Shown: positions 18,210-26,776 of the stretch, piece after piece
Numbering within the stretch: the stretch's first letter is position 1
Layout: the number at the start of each line of letters is the position of its first letter
NCBI GenBank assembly: GCA_023423715.1
Contig: JAFAFC010000005.1
Coordinates: 62,001 to 126,000, forward strand
Origin: Bacteroidota bacterium
GTDB lineage: Bacteria; Bacteroidota; Bacteroidia; Flavobacteriales; Weeksellaceae
DNA length: 64,000 nt
Direction: 5' to 3'
Notes under the pieces: generated by a model
What the model saw: only the letters and a program-made list of their open reading frames with translations
What the model was told of the DNA's origin: nothing
Database searches by the model: none
Translations under genes and position numbers: made by a program

Positions 18210-18827
18210 TTAATGCACTTTTTTTAGTGAATTATTGATCACAGTTGTTAAAAAGTCAATAGCAACATTGTTGTGCTTCATATTAGGAACAATAAGATCC
18301 GCTTCATTCTTAGAAGGCTCTATAAACTCCTGATGCATAGGCTTTAAGGTAGTTTGATAACGGTGTAAAACTTCGTTCAAATCACGTCCTCTCTCTTGCG
18401 TATCTCTTCTAATTCTACGAATCAAACGCTCATCCGAATCGGCATGAACAAAAACCTTTAAATCAAGTTCTTTAAGCAATTCTTTGTTCGTTAAAACCAA
18501 AATCCCTTCAACAATAAGAACATTTTTGGGCTCCACCAAAACAAAATCTCCAGTTCTCGAGTGCGTTACAAAGCTATAAACAGGTTGTTCTATCGTTTCT
18601 TTATTCTTAAGCATTTTCACTTGCTCAAGAAGCAAATCGAAATCGATGGATTTAGGGTGGTCGTAATTTAGTTTTTCTCTTTCCGAAAGCGACAAATGTT
18701 GATTGTCGTGGTAGTAATTATCCTGTGAAAGAACATTAACTCCTTCCGCATTTAATTGTTGAAGTATTTTATTTACGACTGTCGTTTTTCCGGATCCAGT
18801 CCCTCCCGCAATTCCTATTACAAGCAT
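18210..18827 (-). CDS. udk: Uridine kinase
   Basis: 205 residues. Phosphorylates uridine and cytidine in pyrimidine salvage. The Walker A GIAGGTGSGKTTV is at residues 5-17, followed by LSQDNYYHD, NYDHPKSIDFD and the RRIRRDTQERGRD lid. Length and motifs are standard. It is the first gene of a minus-strand operon (udk, ftsB-like, mutA, methyltransferase), with an exact -7 element 15 nt upstream. Confidence 0.96.
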   Translation of the reverse strand: MLVIGIAGGTGSGKTTVVNKILQQLNAEGVNVLSQDNYYHDNQHLSLSEREKLNYDHPKSIDFDLLLEQVKMLKNKETIEQPVYSFVTHSRTGDFVLVEPKNVLIVEGILVLTNKELLKELDLKVFVHADSDERLIRRIRRDTQERGRDLNEVLHRYQTTLKPMHQEFIEPSKNEADLIVPNMKHNNVAIDFLTTVINNSLKKVH

Positions 18828-18841
18828 GAAATAATTTTTTA

Positions 18842-18849
18842 CAAATATA
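18842..18849 (-). promoter_or_regulatory. -7 element of the udk operon
   Basis: TATATTTG on the minus strand, an exact TAnnTTTG match. The transcript would start only a few nucleotides before the udk ATG. Confidence 0.6.
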
Positions 18850-18971
18850 CGAACTTATGAAATGCAACTCTGGAAAAAATTTCAAAAAAAATATATTAAA
18901 GTATAATTTAAATAAATTTTATAACTACCTATTAATTAGACGTTAAAATACATTTTACTTAAACTACAACT

Positions 18972-19598
18972 TTACAATTTAGGTTTTTGCTCAATTCCGA
19001 AAATATAGAAGACAACCGCCTGCACTCTAGCAAAAAATTCGCGAACTTGGTTACGATAAAAACTCTCTTTTTTGTATACATCCTGAGCATCAAAACCAAG
19101 CGCATTGAGGTTATTATTACGAGCATAAAATAAAGCTCGAAGGTTATGAAAACCTTGAGAAACGATGATGATGTTTTTCTCGTGATAAATATTTTTTACA
19201 TTTTCAATCGAGATCTGAGTCTTAAACCCTTTAGGATCTTCAATAATCACATTTTCAGGAATCCCTTCTTCATAGGCTAGATAGCGCTTCATAGCCGCAG
19301 GCTCATCATACCCCTTACTCTTCTCCCCGCTTACAATGATCTTTTTGATTTTCCCATGATGATACAAAAGCGCTGTAGCATCCATTCTAGCCACAAAATA
19401 AGGATTGGCGACACCTGAACGCATTTTTGGGGAAGTTCCTAATACTAAAGCCGTTTCTCTTGGTGGAATTTTAGAAATCTTCGTATAAGTTCGTCCGTTC
19501 GTTAAGGCATACACCCAGATATTGGCCAACATCATTAAGACGATGGCTAATTCCCCAACTCGGAACCCGATTTTTACTATGTTTCCAAATTTATTCAA
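18972..19598 (-). CDS. SanA/YdcF-type DUF218 protein
   Basis: 208 residues with an N-terminal TM anchor (about 10-32) and a DUF218/ElyC-SanA domain: ALVLGTSPKMRSG, NPYFVARMDATALLY, IIVSGEKSKGYDEPAAMKRYL, VSQGFHNLRALFYAR. Members affect envelope integrity and vancomycin sensitivity in enterobacteria; their biochemical activity is unsettled. The only in-frame start before the anchor is a TTG at 19596-19598 that overlaps the stop of the upstream reductase gene, so translational coupling is likely. The next ATG falls inside the TM segment. Confidence 0.78.
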   Translation of the reverse strand: MNKFGNIVKIGFRVGELAIVLMMLANIWVYALTNGRTYTKISKIPPRETALVLGTSPKMRSGVANPYFVARMDATALLYHHGKIKKIIVSGEKSKGYDEPAAMKRYLAYEEGIPENVIIEDPKGFKTQISIENVKNIYHEKNIIIVSQGFHNLRALFYARNNNLNALGFDAQDVYKKESFYRNQVREFFARVQAVVFYIFGIEQKPKL

Positions 19599-20715
19599 CT
19601 AAATCAAAATTTACTTTGATGTTTTTACTTAAAACAACGGACATACAAGCTAAAATATGTCCTTTTTCAACTTCCTTTTCCGTGAGATATTCATTTTCCA
19701 ACAACTCCACATCACCTTCAATTAATTTACATTCGCAGCTTCCGCATATCCCGCTTTTACAGGAATATGGAACGGGAAACTTTTGCTCTAAAAGCTGTTG
19801 CAGAAGTCTTGTTTTATTATTTTCGAGTTTCGTTTGATAATAAGATCCTAGAATTTTAAAATCAACATCAATATCGGTAATCAATGGAAATTCAATCTCT
19901 TGCGGATAAATATCTTCGTTAAATTCTTCAAAAAGTTCAAAATGAATATTTCGTTTAGGGATTCCATTTTCAAAGCACGCATTCGCTAATGTTTTAATCA
20001 TATCTCCTTTTCCACAAATCAAAACTTCATCCACAGCATCCCAGATCGTCGATTCTTCATCCGTATCATCCAAATGCAAGATTTGATTGATAATGAGTTT
20101 CAATTTATGTTCATCCAAACGCCCAAACAACAAATGATCATCCACTTGTTCCCTAGAAATAAAGTAGAACACTTGAAAACGATTTGCGTGTTGCTTTGCC
20201 AACACATCAATTTCCTCTCGAAAAGCAATATCTTCACGCGTTCTGTTCCCGTAAAACAAAAACAAACGTGTGCGTGGTTCGTTATGTAAAATATTTTTGA
20301 AATGACTTAAAATTGGTGTAATTCCGATTCCTGATGCAAAACCTAAAATCGTTCTAAATTCATGCGGTTTCGAAACCAAAGTAAATCGCCCTTGAGGCTC
20401 TCCAACTTGAATTACAGAGCCAATTTCTTGTTCGACAAGCCCGTTTACCGAACTTTTATCTGAATTTATTTTTATGGCAATAGTCAGCTTTCCTTCGTAC
20501 GGAGCCGAAGTCATTGAATAATCGTTAATAAACGTTTCACCATTGAATTGATACTGAATTGGGACGTATTGCCCTGCCTGAAACTGAAAAACCGATTGCA
20601 AAGAAGATGGAATTTCAAATTCTAATGCAAAGGTATTTTTGGTTAGCTGTTGCTTTTTCGCTAATTTTAGGCCATGAAAGTGGATTTGTCTGCCTTTATT
20701 GTAGATCTTTTCCAT
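19591..20715 (-). CDS. PaaE-like ferredoxin-NAD(P)H reductase with C-terminal 2Fe-2S domain
   Basis: About 374 residues. FAD-binding domain first (QAGQYVPIQYQFNGE, DYSMTSAP), then NAD(P)-binding (ILGFASGIGITPILSHF, FYGNRTREDIAFREE), then a plant-type 2Fe-2S domain with CKSGICGSCECK and a fourth Cys in LACMSV. The architecture matches PaaE and HCP reductases, which feed electrons to an oxygenase or hybrid cluster protein; the partner is not in the window. A longer reading from 20853 would run through the divergent lipoprotein gene, but an exact -7 element at 20734-20727 places transcription start near 20720, so the ATG at 20715 is the real start. Confidence 0.85.
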   Translation of the reverse strand: MEKIYNKGRQIHFHGLKLAKKQQLTKNTFALEFEIPSSLQSVFQFQAGQYVPIQYQFNGETFINDYSMTSAPYEGKLTIAIKINSDKSSVNGLVEQEIGSVIQVGEPQGRFTLVSKPHEFRTILGFASGIGITPILSHFKNILHNEPRTRLFLFYGNRTREDIAFREEIDVLAKQHANRFQVFYFISREQVDDHLLFGRLDEHKLKLIINQILHLDDTDEESTIWDAVDEVLICGKGDMIKTLANACFENGIPKRNIHFELFEEFNEDIYPQEIEFPLITDIDVDFKILGSYYQTKLENNKTRLLQQLLEQKFPVPYSCKSGICGSCECKLIEGDVELLENEYLTEKEVEKGHILACMSVVLSKNIKVNFDLVE

Positions 20716-20726
20716 ATTTGATAATC

Positions 20727-20734
20727 CAAAAATA
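20727..20734 (-). promoter_or_regulatory. -7 element of the reductase gene
   Basis: TATTTTTG on the minus strand, an exact TAnnTTTG match. It leaves only about 5 nt of 5' leader and fixes the start at 20715. Confidence 0.6.
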
Positions 20735-20749
20735 GGTAATATTTTTATT

Positions 20750-21304
20750 ATGAAAAAGTTAATTTTCCCTTTGATTGCTGCACTCGTATTGGTTGCATGT
20801 AAAAAGGAAGAAACCACAACAACAAATTCGGAAAACCCAAGTGATTCTATCACAACAGTAGAAACACCAGCAGTTTCTACAGCGGCATTAGAAGAGTTTT
20901 CACCGGAACAAACGACGCAATTACTTCAAAGTAAAAACGATACACTTTACGTAACTAATTTTTTTGCTACTTGGTGCGGACCTTGTGTTAAGGAAATACC
21001 GCATTTCAAAGAAAAAATGGAGCAAATGAAAGGACAACCTGTTAAGTTCACTTTCGTTAATTTAGATAGCAAAACTGATTGGGGAACACTTGTAAGCCCA
21101 TTTGTTGATGAGCACGGAATCCGTAATCAAACGATTCTTCTAGATGGAAGCATGCTGGATGAAAACTTTTTCAGTTCTAATTTTAAAACTTGGAAAGGCG
21201 AATTTATCCCGTTCACAATTTTGAGAAAAGGGGATAAAGTCCAGGAAGTGAATGGAAGTATTTCGAAAGAAGAACTTGAAAATCAAATTCAAGCTTTTCA
21301 ATAA
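20750..21304 (+). CDS. TlpA/ResA-like thioredoxin-fold lipoprotein
   Basis: 184 residues. Lipoprotein signal with lipobox LVAC (Cys17), then a low-complexity Thr/Glu linker (about 18-45) and a thioredoxin domain with the active site FFATWCGPCVKEIP (Cys76/Cys79). Such proteins reduce or isomerise disulfides in the periplasm, for example in cytochrome c maturation or oxidative defence. It is followed after 31 nt by a FecCD-type permease and its ATPase, the place where a substrate-binding protein would normally be encoded. Whether it has any link with transport is unknown. A near-match -7 (CATATTTG) lies at about 20713-20720. Confidence 0.88.
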   Translation: MKKLIFPLIAALVLVACKKEETTTTNSENPSDSITTVETPAVSTAALEEFSPEQTTQLLQSKNDTLYVTNFFATWCGPCVKEIPHFKEKMEQMKGQPVKFTFVNLDSKTDWGTLVSPFVDEHGIRNQTILLDGSMLDENFFSSNFKTWKGEFIPFTILRKGDKVQEVNGSISKEELENQIQAFQ

Positions 21305-21335
21305 TTTCATTTACGATAAAGAAATTCAATAACGA

Positions 21336-22313
21336 ATGGACAAGAATTTTAAAATACTCCTAGGAATTTTAGTGATTCTTGTCTTTTTTGCGTTGTTTTG
21401 GAACCTATCAACAGGTTTTATTTCCTTAAATTTTTCCGATTTTTGGAGTTCTCAAAGTGCAAACTCGGATGTTGCTGAATTACGTTTACAACGTGTAATT
21501 GCCGTATTTTTAGCTGGAATTTCCATTCCAACTTCTGGTTTTCTCTTGCAAGAATACTTTCAAAATCCTTTGGCGGGACCTGAAGTTTTAGGGATCACTT
21601 CTGTGGCAAGTTTAATGGTCGCTTGCTACATTTTCATGTCGCAAGATTTGGTTTTGCCCGAGTTTTTGCAAAACAGTTTTTTAAATATTAGTGCCATTTT
21701 AGGAAGTTTGATAATGCTTTTGGTCTTATTAACCTTCTCAAGACGAATTTCAAATTCCTCATTTTTAATCATTTTTGGATTTTTGATTTCCGCCTTATCT
21801 GGAGCCATAATTTCGCTGATGCAATTCTATGCAAACAATCAAAGTTTAAAAAATTACGTCTTATGGAGTTTCGGAGCCAATAATCAATTGTCTAACAACC
21901 AACTAACCGTTTTAGGAATTAGCGTTTTCGTAGGACTTTTCATCTGTTTCAAGACGATAAAACCTTTAATGGGAAACGCTTTAGGAAAACAATATGCAAT
22001 GAGCATCGGTGTCAATCTGAACCAACTTAAGTATTTGATAATCATCGCTTCTTCCCTATTATCTGCATCCGTTACAGCTTTTTTAGGACCCGTTTTATTT
22101 ATCGGGATTGTTATTCCTCATTTTGGACGAATGCTGTATAATCCCGCCAAGCTGTGGCAACAATGGATGATTAACATTCTTATGGGGATTTTAGTTATGG
22201 AAGTATTTTCATCTATTTCAGAAATTCTGAGTATTCCAATTAATATTATTAGTTCGATATTCGGGATTCCGGTAATTATTTTCATGTTGTTAAAAGGAAA
22301 AACCTTGTCGTAA
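21336..22313 (+). CDS. FecCD/BtuC-type ABC importer permease
   Basis: 325 residues with about nine to ten TM helices. Signatures: RLQRVIAVFLAGISIPTSGF and LQEYFQNPLAGPEVLGI near the N-terminus (the family's RLPR and Q-x-x-x-NPLAxPxxLGI motifs), and GPVLFIGIVIPHFGRML near the C-terminus. The family imports iron-siderophores, haem or cobalamin. Its stop overlaps the ATPase start by 1 nt. No periplasmic binding protein is adjacent. Confidence 0.9.
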   Translation: MDKNFKILLGILVILVFFALFWNLSTGFISLNFSDFWSSQSANSDVAELRLQRVIAVFLAGISIPTSGFLLQEYFQNPLAGPEVLGITSVASLMVACYIFMSQDLVLPEFLQNSFLNISAILGSLIMLLVLLTFSRRISNSSFLIIFGFLISALSGAIISLMQFYANNQSLKNYVLWSFGANNQLSNNQLTVLGISVFVGLFICFKTIKPLMGNALGKQYAMSIGVNLNQLKYLIIIASSLLSASVTAFLGPVLFIGIVIPHFGRMLYNPAKLWQQWMINILMGILVMEVFSSISEILSIPINIISSIFGIPVIIFMLLKGKTLS

Positions 22314-23239
22314 TGAGCTATTTAGAACTACAAAACATTTCGATTGGGTATAAAACACCACTTATTTCACATGCGAATGCAAAACTGAATTTAGGCGATG
22401 TTTGCCTTCTTATTGGCAACAACGGAGTTGGAAAAACAACTTTAATTAAGTCCATTCTTCATCAGTTGGATTTACTTCATGGAAAAATAATTCTTAACGA
22501 AAAGGATATTCAAACGCTTTCTACAGAACAAATTGCCCGAGAAGTTGCTGTTGTTTTTTCAAAAGCTCAAATCCCTTCATATTACACGGTTCGAGATCTT
22601 ATTTCTTTAGGAAAATATATTCATTATCCGTATTATTTTCAGTTGAAACAAGAAGATTTGGATGAAGTTCAACATATCATTGATGATCTCGAATTACAAC
22701 CTTATCAAGATGTTTTGTTAACGAATCTGTCCGATGGAAATCTTCAAAAAGCCTTTATTGGAAGAGCTATTGCCCAGAATTCACCCATTCTAATTTTGGA
22801 TGAACCGACAACCCATTTGGATGAATCGAATAAGATTATCATTCTTCAATTATTACGAAAACTAGCAAAGCAACATAATAAGCTTATCTTATTTTCGTCA
22901 CACGATTGGCGATTAGCCAAGGAGTTTTCAGATAAAATTTGTTATATCCTTAATCAAAAACTACATTCTGGAATTACGGAAGATATTTTGAATCAGCATC
23001 AAGAATTGACTAAAATTTCACTTTTCTCGTTCAGCGAAAACTTTAAACCACCTCATATTTCAGCCCCCAATTTAGAGACTGAAATACTGTACTCTTTTCT
23101 TCAAAAAAATCATCAAAAAGACCTTTCTGAGTTTAAATTTGAATTCAGCGACGGAGTTTGGCTCATATCACAATCAAATTCTCAATACAAAGCGTCAAGT
23201 TTTGCAGAAATGGATGAAATATTGAAAAATATCCATTAA
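22313..23239 (+). CDS. ABC importer ATPase (FecE/BtuD type)
   Basis: 308 residues. Walker A GNNGVGKTT (about 35-43), signature LSDGNLQKAFIGRAIAQ (about 138-154), Walker B LILDEPTTHLD, and H-loop SSHDWR. The signature reads LSDGN rather than the usual LSGGQ, with Asp at the second Gly position. About 80 residues follow the nucleotide-binding domain, more than in typical FecE proteins. It energises the preceding permease. Confidence 0.9.
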   Translation: MSYLELQNISIGYKTPLISHANAKLNLGDVCLLIGNNGVGKTTLIKSILHQLDLLHGKIILNEKDIQTLSTEQIAREVAVVFSKAQIPSYYTVRDLISLGKYIHYPYYFQLKQEDLDEVQHIIDDLELQPYQDVLLTNLSDGNLQKAFIGRAIAQNSPILILDEPTTHLDESNKIIILQLLRKLAKQHNKLILFSSHDWRLAKEFSDKICYILNQKLHSGITEDILNQHQELTKISLFSFSENFKPPHISAPNLETEILYSFLQKNHQKDLSEFKFEFSDGVWLISQSNSQYKASSFAEMDEILKNIH

Positions 23240-23266
23240 ATCAACATTCTAAAACGGTTTAAAAAG

Positions 23267-23292
23267 TATTATGCATGCATAGTATTATGCAT
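23267..23292. promoter_or_regulatory. Upstream MarR operator copy (near-palindrome plus half site)
   Basis: TATTATGCATGCATAGTA at 23267-23284 differs by one base from the perfect palindrome at 23352-23369, and is followed by a further GTATTATGCAT half site. The centres are 85 bp apart, about eight helical turns. Probable second binding site of the MarR protein encoded downstream. Confidence 0.6.
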
Positions 23293-23351
23293 TGAATATT
23301 TTTTAAAACCTTGATTTCCATTATTTTAACAAAAATTAACAAAACAAAAAG

Positions 23352-23369
23352 TATTATGCATGCATAATA
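23352..23369. promoter_or_regulatory. Perfect 18-bp palindrome overlapping the marR-fad promoter
   Basis: TATTATGCATGCATAATA is perfectly symmetric and ends 4 bp before the -7 element, i.e. between the -33 and -7 regions, where a bound MarR dimer would block polymerase. Size and position fit a MarR-family operator. Confidence 0.7.
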
Positions 23370-23373
23370 TTAG

Positions 23374-23381
23374 TATTTTTG
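23374..23381 (+). promoter_or_regulatory. -7 element of the marR-fad operon
   Basis: TATTTTTG, an exact TAnnTTTG match. Transcription would start near 23387, downstream of the ATG at 23360, so the protein must start at 23408. Confidence 0.65.
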
Positions 23382-23407
23382 GGATATGTCACAAACCACA
23401 AATTAAG

Positions 23408-23860
23408 ATGGCACAAAATCCAAAAGACAAAATTGAAAACATCGATCTTATTCTGAAGCAAACTTGGATTTCGGTTTCCAAAATGTATTCCGAAATGGCG
23501 CAAGAATATGATTCGACTGCAGTTCAAGCGTTAACGCTCCTAAAAATCGATCCTAAAGAAGGAACTCGAAGCACCAATTTGGGACCCAAAATGGCGATTG
23601 AACCCACTTCGTTAACCCGAATTATTAAACTTTTAGAAGATAACGGCTATATCTATAAGGAGAAAACCAAAGTAGATAAACGCGAAGTGATTATTAAACT
23701 CACAGAAAAAGGGTTGAATTATCGAAATATTTCGAAGGACACCGTTGTGAATTTCAACTCGCGGGTGATGGAAAAGATCCCACAAGAAAAGCTTCAAGTT
23801 TTTAAGGAAGTGATGAGTGAGATTATGCAAATTTCCATTGAACTTTCAACTAAAAAATAA
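23408..23860 (+). CDS. MarR-family regulator of the fatty-acid oxidation operon
   Basis: 150 residues from ATG 23408 (MAQNPKDK). Winged-helix core typical of MarR: LLKIDPKEGTRSTNLGPKMAIEPTSLTRIIKLLEDNGYIYKEK, then the wing KVDKREVIIKLTEKG and a C-terminal dimerisation helix. An upstream ATG at 23360 is discarded because it lies inside the operator and before the promoter. It precedes fadN by 60 nt on the same strand, and two matching palindromes lie in its promoter, so autoregulation and control of fadN-fadA-fadE are likely. MarR proteins usually respond to small ligands; an acyl-CoA would be the natural candidate here (inference). Confidence 0.88.
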   Translation: MAQNPKDKIENIDLILKQTWISVSKMYSEMAQEYDSTAVQALTLLKIDPKEGTRSTNLGPKMAIEPTSLTRIIKLLEDNGYIYKEKTKVDKREVIIKLTEKGLNYRNISKDTVVNFNSRVMEKIPQEKLQVFKEVMSEIMQISIELSTKK

Positions 23861-23920
23861 TTAGAATCATAATGTAATCTTTCGATTTCATTTTATAAAA
23901 AATTAAATAATAAAATCATA

Positions 23921-26326
23921 ATGAAAAGACGAATCAAACACGTTACAGTATTAGGTTCCGGAATCATGGGAAGCGGTATTGCTGCGCACTTTGCAAACAT
24001 TGGCGTGGAAGTATTGCTTTTGGACATCGTTCCGTTTGAACTGAATGAAGCTGAACAGAAAAAAGGTTTGACTAAAGAAGACAAAGCCGTTCGTAACAGA
24101 ATTGCAACCGAAAATTTAGGAAAACTTCAGAAAGCAAGTCCTGCGCTACTCTATTCGCCCAGTTTTGCGAGCAGAATTAAAGTAGGAAACTTCGACGATG
24201 ACATGAAGAAAATCGCGAATACCGATTGGATTATCGAAGTTGTGGTCGAAAGATTGGACATCAAAAAATCGGTTTATGAAAAAATCGAGCAATTCCGCAA
24301 GCCAGGAACTCTGGTTTCGTCGAACACTTCGGGGATTCCGATTCATCTTTTGACAGAAGGCAGAAGCGATGATTTCAAAGATTATTTCGCAGGAACGCAC
24401 TTCTTCAACCCTGTTCGTTATTTGCCGTTGTTGGAGATTATTCCAACGCCGCACACGCTTCCAGAAGTTGTAGATTTCTATATGTCTTATGGCGCGAAAT
24501 TCCTTGGAAAAACCACTGTTTTGGCGAAAGATACGCCTGCTTTTATCGCAAACAGAATCGGTGTTTTCGGAATTATGAACATCTTTAATACGATTCAGAA
24601 ATTAGGTTTAAACATTTCTGATGTTGATAAATTGACTGGACCAGTTATCGGTCGTCCAAAATCGGCGACTTTCCGTACGGCGGATGTTGTTGGATTGGAT
24701 ACGTTGGTTCACGTTGCAAATGGCGTTCGCGAAAGCGGTGTTGAACAAGATATGTTTAAAGATCAGTTCGCAATGCCAAGTTATATCGATTTCTTAACGA
24801 CGAATAATTTCTTAGGTTCAAAATCGGGTCAAGGTTTCTTCAAAAAAGTGAAAAACGCTGAAGGTAATTCAGAAATTCTACGATTAAATCTTGATACGTT
24901 AGAATACGAAGCGCAAGGAAAAGTAAGTTTCCCAACTTTAGAATTAACAAAAACGATTGAAAAACCTTTGGACCGTTTCAAAGTGTTAATTGGTGGTAAA
25001 GATAAAGCGGGCGAATTCTACAGATTGACTTTAGGATCGATGTTTGCGTACGTTTCGCACAAAGTTCCTGAAATTTCTGACGACATCTACAAAATCGACG
25101 ATGCGATGAAAGCTGGTTTCGGTTGGGAAAATGGACCTTTCGAAATTTGGGATGCTGTTGGAGTTCAAAAAGGTGTAGAATTGGCTAAAGAAGCGGGTTA
25201 CGAAGTTTCGGATTGGGCAAAAGAATTGGCTTCTAAAAATGAAACGTTCTATAAAGTTAATGATGAAGGTCAAAGTATTTCCTACGATAAAAACACAGGT
25301 AACTACGACCAAATCCCAGGTCAAGAAGCTTTTATCATCCTTGATAATATCAGAAAAAACAAAACACTTTGGAGTAATTCAGGTGCTTCCATTGAAGATT
25401 TAGGTGACGGAATTATCAACTTCGAAATTCATTCTAAAATGAATTCTCTTGGGGGTGAAGTTCTTGATGGACTAAACCGTGCAATCGACCTTGCAGAAAA
25501 AGAATACGACGGATTGGTTATCGGAAACCAAGGTGCAAACTTTTCTGTAGGTGCAAACTTAGCGATGATTATGATGATGGCGGTTGACCAAGATTGGGAC
25601 GACCTAAATATGGCGATTGCGTACTTCCAAAACTCGATGATGAGAGTTCGTTACTCTTCAATTCCAGTTGTGGTTGCGCCTCATACAATGACTTTGGGTG
25701 GTGGTTGCGAAATGACGCTTCACGCTGACCGCGTTGTTGCCGCTGCAGAAACCTATATCGGATTGGTGGAACTTGGTGTTGGGGTAATTCCTGGCGGTGG
25801 TGGTACCAAAGAATTGACGCTGAGAACGTGTCGTGATTTCGTAAAGGACGACGTGAAAACCAACAGACTTCGTGATGCATTCATGAATATCGCAATGGCA
25901 AAAGTGGCAACTTCCGCTTATGAAGCTTACGATATGGGAATTTTGGAACACGGAAAAGACATCGTTGTCGTTGATAAAAAGCGCCAGATTGCGGAAGCTA
26001 AAAAAGTTGCAAAACTAATGGCAGAGCAAGGTTACACGCAACCAATCGAAGAAACGGTTACCGTTCTTGGAAAAGATGCTTTAGGAATGTTCTACGTTGG
26101 AACGGACCAAATGCTTGCCGGAAATTTCATTTCAGAATACGACAAGAAAATTGCAGACAAGCTAGCAAACGTAATGGTAGGCGGAAATCTTTCTGAGCCA
26201 ACTGCCGTTTCCGAGAGATATTTATTGAACCTTGAAAGAGAAACGTTCCTTTCCCTTTGCGGCGAAAGAAAAACCCTTGAGAGAATTCAACACATGTTAC
26301 AAACTGGGAAACCTCTTAGAAACTAG
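23921..26326 (+). CDS. fadN: 3-hydroxyacyl-CoA dehydrogenase/enoyl-CoA hydratase fusion (FadN type)
   Basis: 801 residues. N-terminal NAD-binding motif GSGIMGSGIAAHFANIG (about 12-28) and 3-hydroxyacyl-CoA dehydrogenase domains (THFFNPVRYLPLLEIIP, GRPKSATFRTADVVGLDT, GFGWENGPFEIWDAVG), followed by a crotonase domain (GANFSVGANLA, LGGGCEMTLHADRVVAAAETYIGLVELGVGVIPGGGGT). This dehydrogenase-then-hydratase order is that of B. subtilis FadN (about 789 aa), opposite to E. coli FadB. It carries out hydration and oxidation in beta-oxidation. The gene order marR, fadN, fadA, fadE parallels B. subtilis fadNAE with an extra gene inserted after fadN. Confidence 0.93.
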   Translation: MKRRIKHVTVLGSGIMGSGIAAHFANIGVEVLLLDIVPFELNEAEQKKGLTKEDKAVRNRIATENLGKLQKASPALLYSPSFASRIKVGNFDDDMKKIANTDWIIEVVVERLDIKKSVYEKIEQFRKPGTLVSSNTSGIPIHLLTEGRSDDFKDYFAGTHFFNPVRYLPLLEIIPTPHTLPEVVDFYMSYGAKFLGKTTVLAKDTPAFIANRIGVFGIMNIFNTIQKLGLNISDVDKLTGPVIGRPKSATFRTADVVGLDTLVHVANGVRESGVEQDMFKDQFAMPSYIDFLTTNNFLGSKSGQGFFKKVKNAEGNSEILRLNLDTLEYEAQGKVSFPTLELTKTIEKPLDRFKVLIGGKDKAGEFYRLTLGSMFAYVSHKVPEISDDIYKIDDAMKAGFGWENGPFEIWDAVGVQKGVELAKEAGYEVSDWAKELASKNETFYKVNDEGQSISYDKNTGNYDQIPGQEAFIILDNIRKNKTLWSNSGASIEDLGDGIINFEIHSKMNSLGGEVLDGLNRAIDLAEKEYDGLVIGNQGANFSVGANLAMIMMMAVDQDWDDLNMAIAYFQNSMMRVRYSSIPVVVAPHTMTLGGGCEMTLHADRVVAAAETYIGLVELGVGVIPGGGGTKELTLRTCRDFVKDDVKTNRLRDAFMNIAMAKVATSAYEAYDMGILEHGKDIVVVDKKRQIAEAKKVAKLMAEQGYTQPIEETVTVLGKDALGMFYVGTDQMLAGNFISEYDKKIADKLANVMVGGNLSEPTAVSERYLLNLERETFLSLCGERKTLERIQHMLQTGKPLRN

Positions 26327-26364
26327 ATGAGAGATTTTGAGAGTTGAGACTAAGAGATTTTTAG
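26327..26364. repeat. Left flank of the four-helix-bundle insertion (AGAGATT/GAGAC repeat)
   Basis: Directly after the fadN stop. It contains GAGAGATTTTGAGAG and GAGACTAAGAGATTTT. The same words recur in inverted orientation at 26777-26814 (for example AAATCTCTTGTCTC), so the inserted ORF is bracketed by an imperfect inverted repeat. Confidence 0.55.
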
Positions 26365-26407
26365 TTTTAATTCTTAAAAAATCAAATTCTAAATCATTGA
26401 TAAGACC

Positions 26408-26770
26408 ATGCATAACATTAGAAAGTTAAAAATTTGGACAGAATCAATTGACCTTTGTGTTGAAGTTTACAAAGCATTAGCAATTATGCCTAATAATGAG
26501 AAATATGGACTTTCTTCACAAATCAAAAGAGCTGTTGTCTCAATTTCTTCCAATATTGCAGAAGGTGCAGGAAGAGAGCGAGAGAAAGAATTTTATTATT
26601 TTCTGAATATTGCTTACGGTTCTTGTTATGAACTTCAAACTCAATTAATTATTTGTGAAAAATTGAACTTCATCAGTGAAGAAATCAATCAACCTTTATT
26701 AAATAAAATTGATGAAATTCAAAAAATGATTTACGTTTTTAAAGAAAATATCAAAAAGAAAATTGTTTAA
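26408..26770 (+). CDS. Four-helix-bundle protein (23S rRNA intervening-sequence protein family)
   Basis: 120 residues, all helical, of the S23/TIGR02436-type family: IRKLKIWTESIDLCVEVYK, then SSQIKRAVVSISSNIAEGAGRE and EFYYFLNIAYGSCYELQTQL. Relatives are found inside 23S rRNA intervening sequences and resemble Avd proteins of diversity-generating retroelements; their own function is unknown. It sits between fadN and fadA, has no link to beta-oxidation, and is bracketed by an imperfect inverted repeat, which suggests later insertion. There is no reverse transcriptase nearby. Confidence 0.85.
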   Translation: MHNIRKLKIWTESIDLCVEVYKALAIMPNNEKYGLSSQIKRAVVSISSNIAEGAGREREKEFYYFLNIAYGSCYELQTQLIICEKLNFISEEINQPLLNKIDEIQKMIYVFKENIKKKIV

Positions 26771-26776
26771 ACGAGG

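Noticed and set aside
20716..20853. N-terminal 46-residue extension of the ferredoxin reductase
   Set aside because: It would run through the divergent lipoprotein gene and start upstream of the predicted promoter.
23360..23407. Upstream ATG of the MarR gene
   Set aside because: Falls within the operator palindrome and before the -7 element, so it would not be transcribed.
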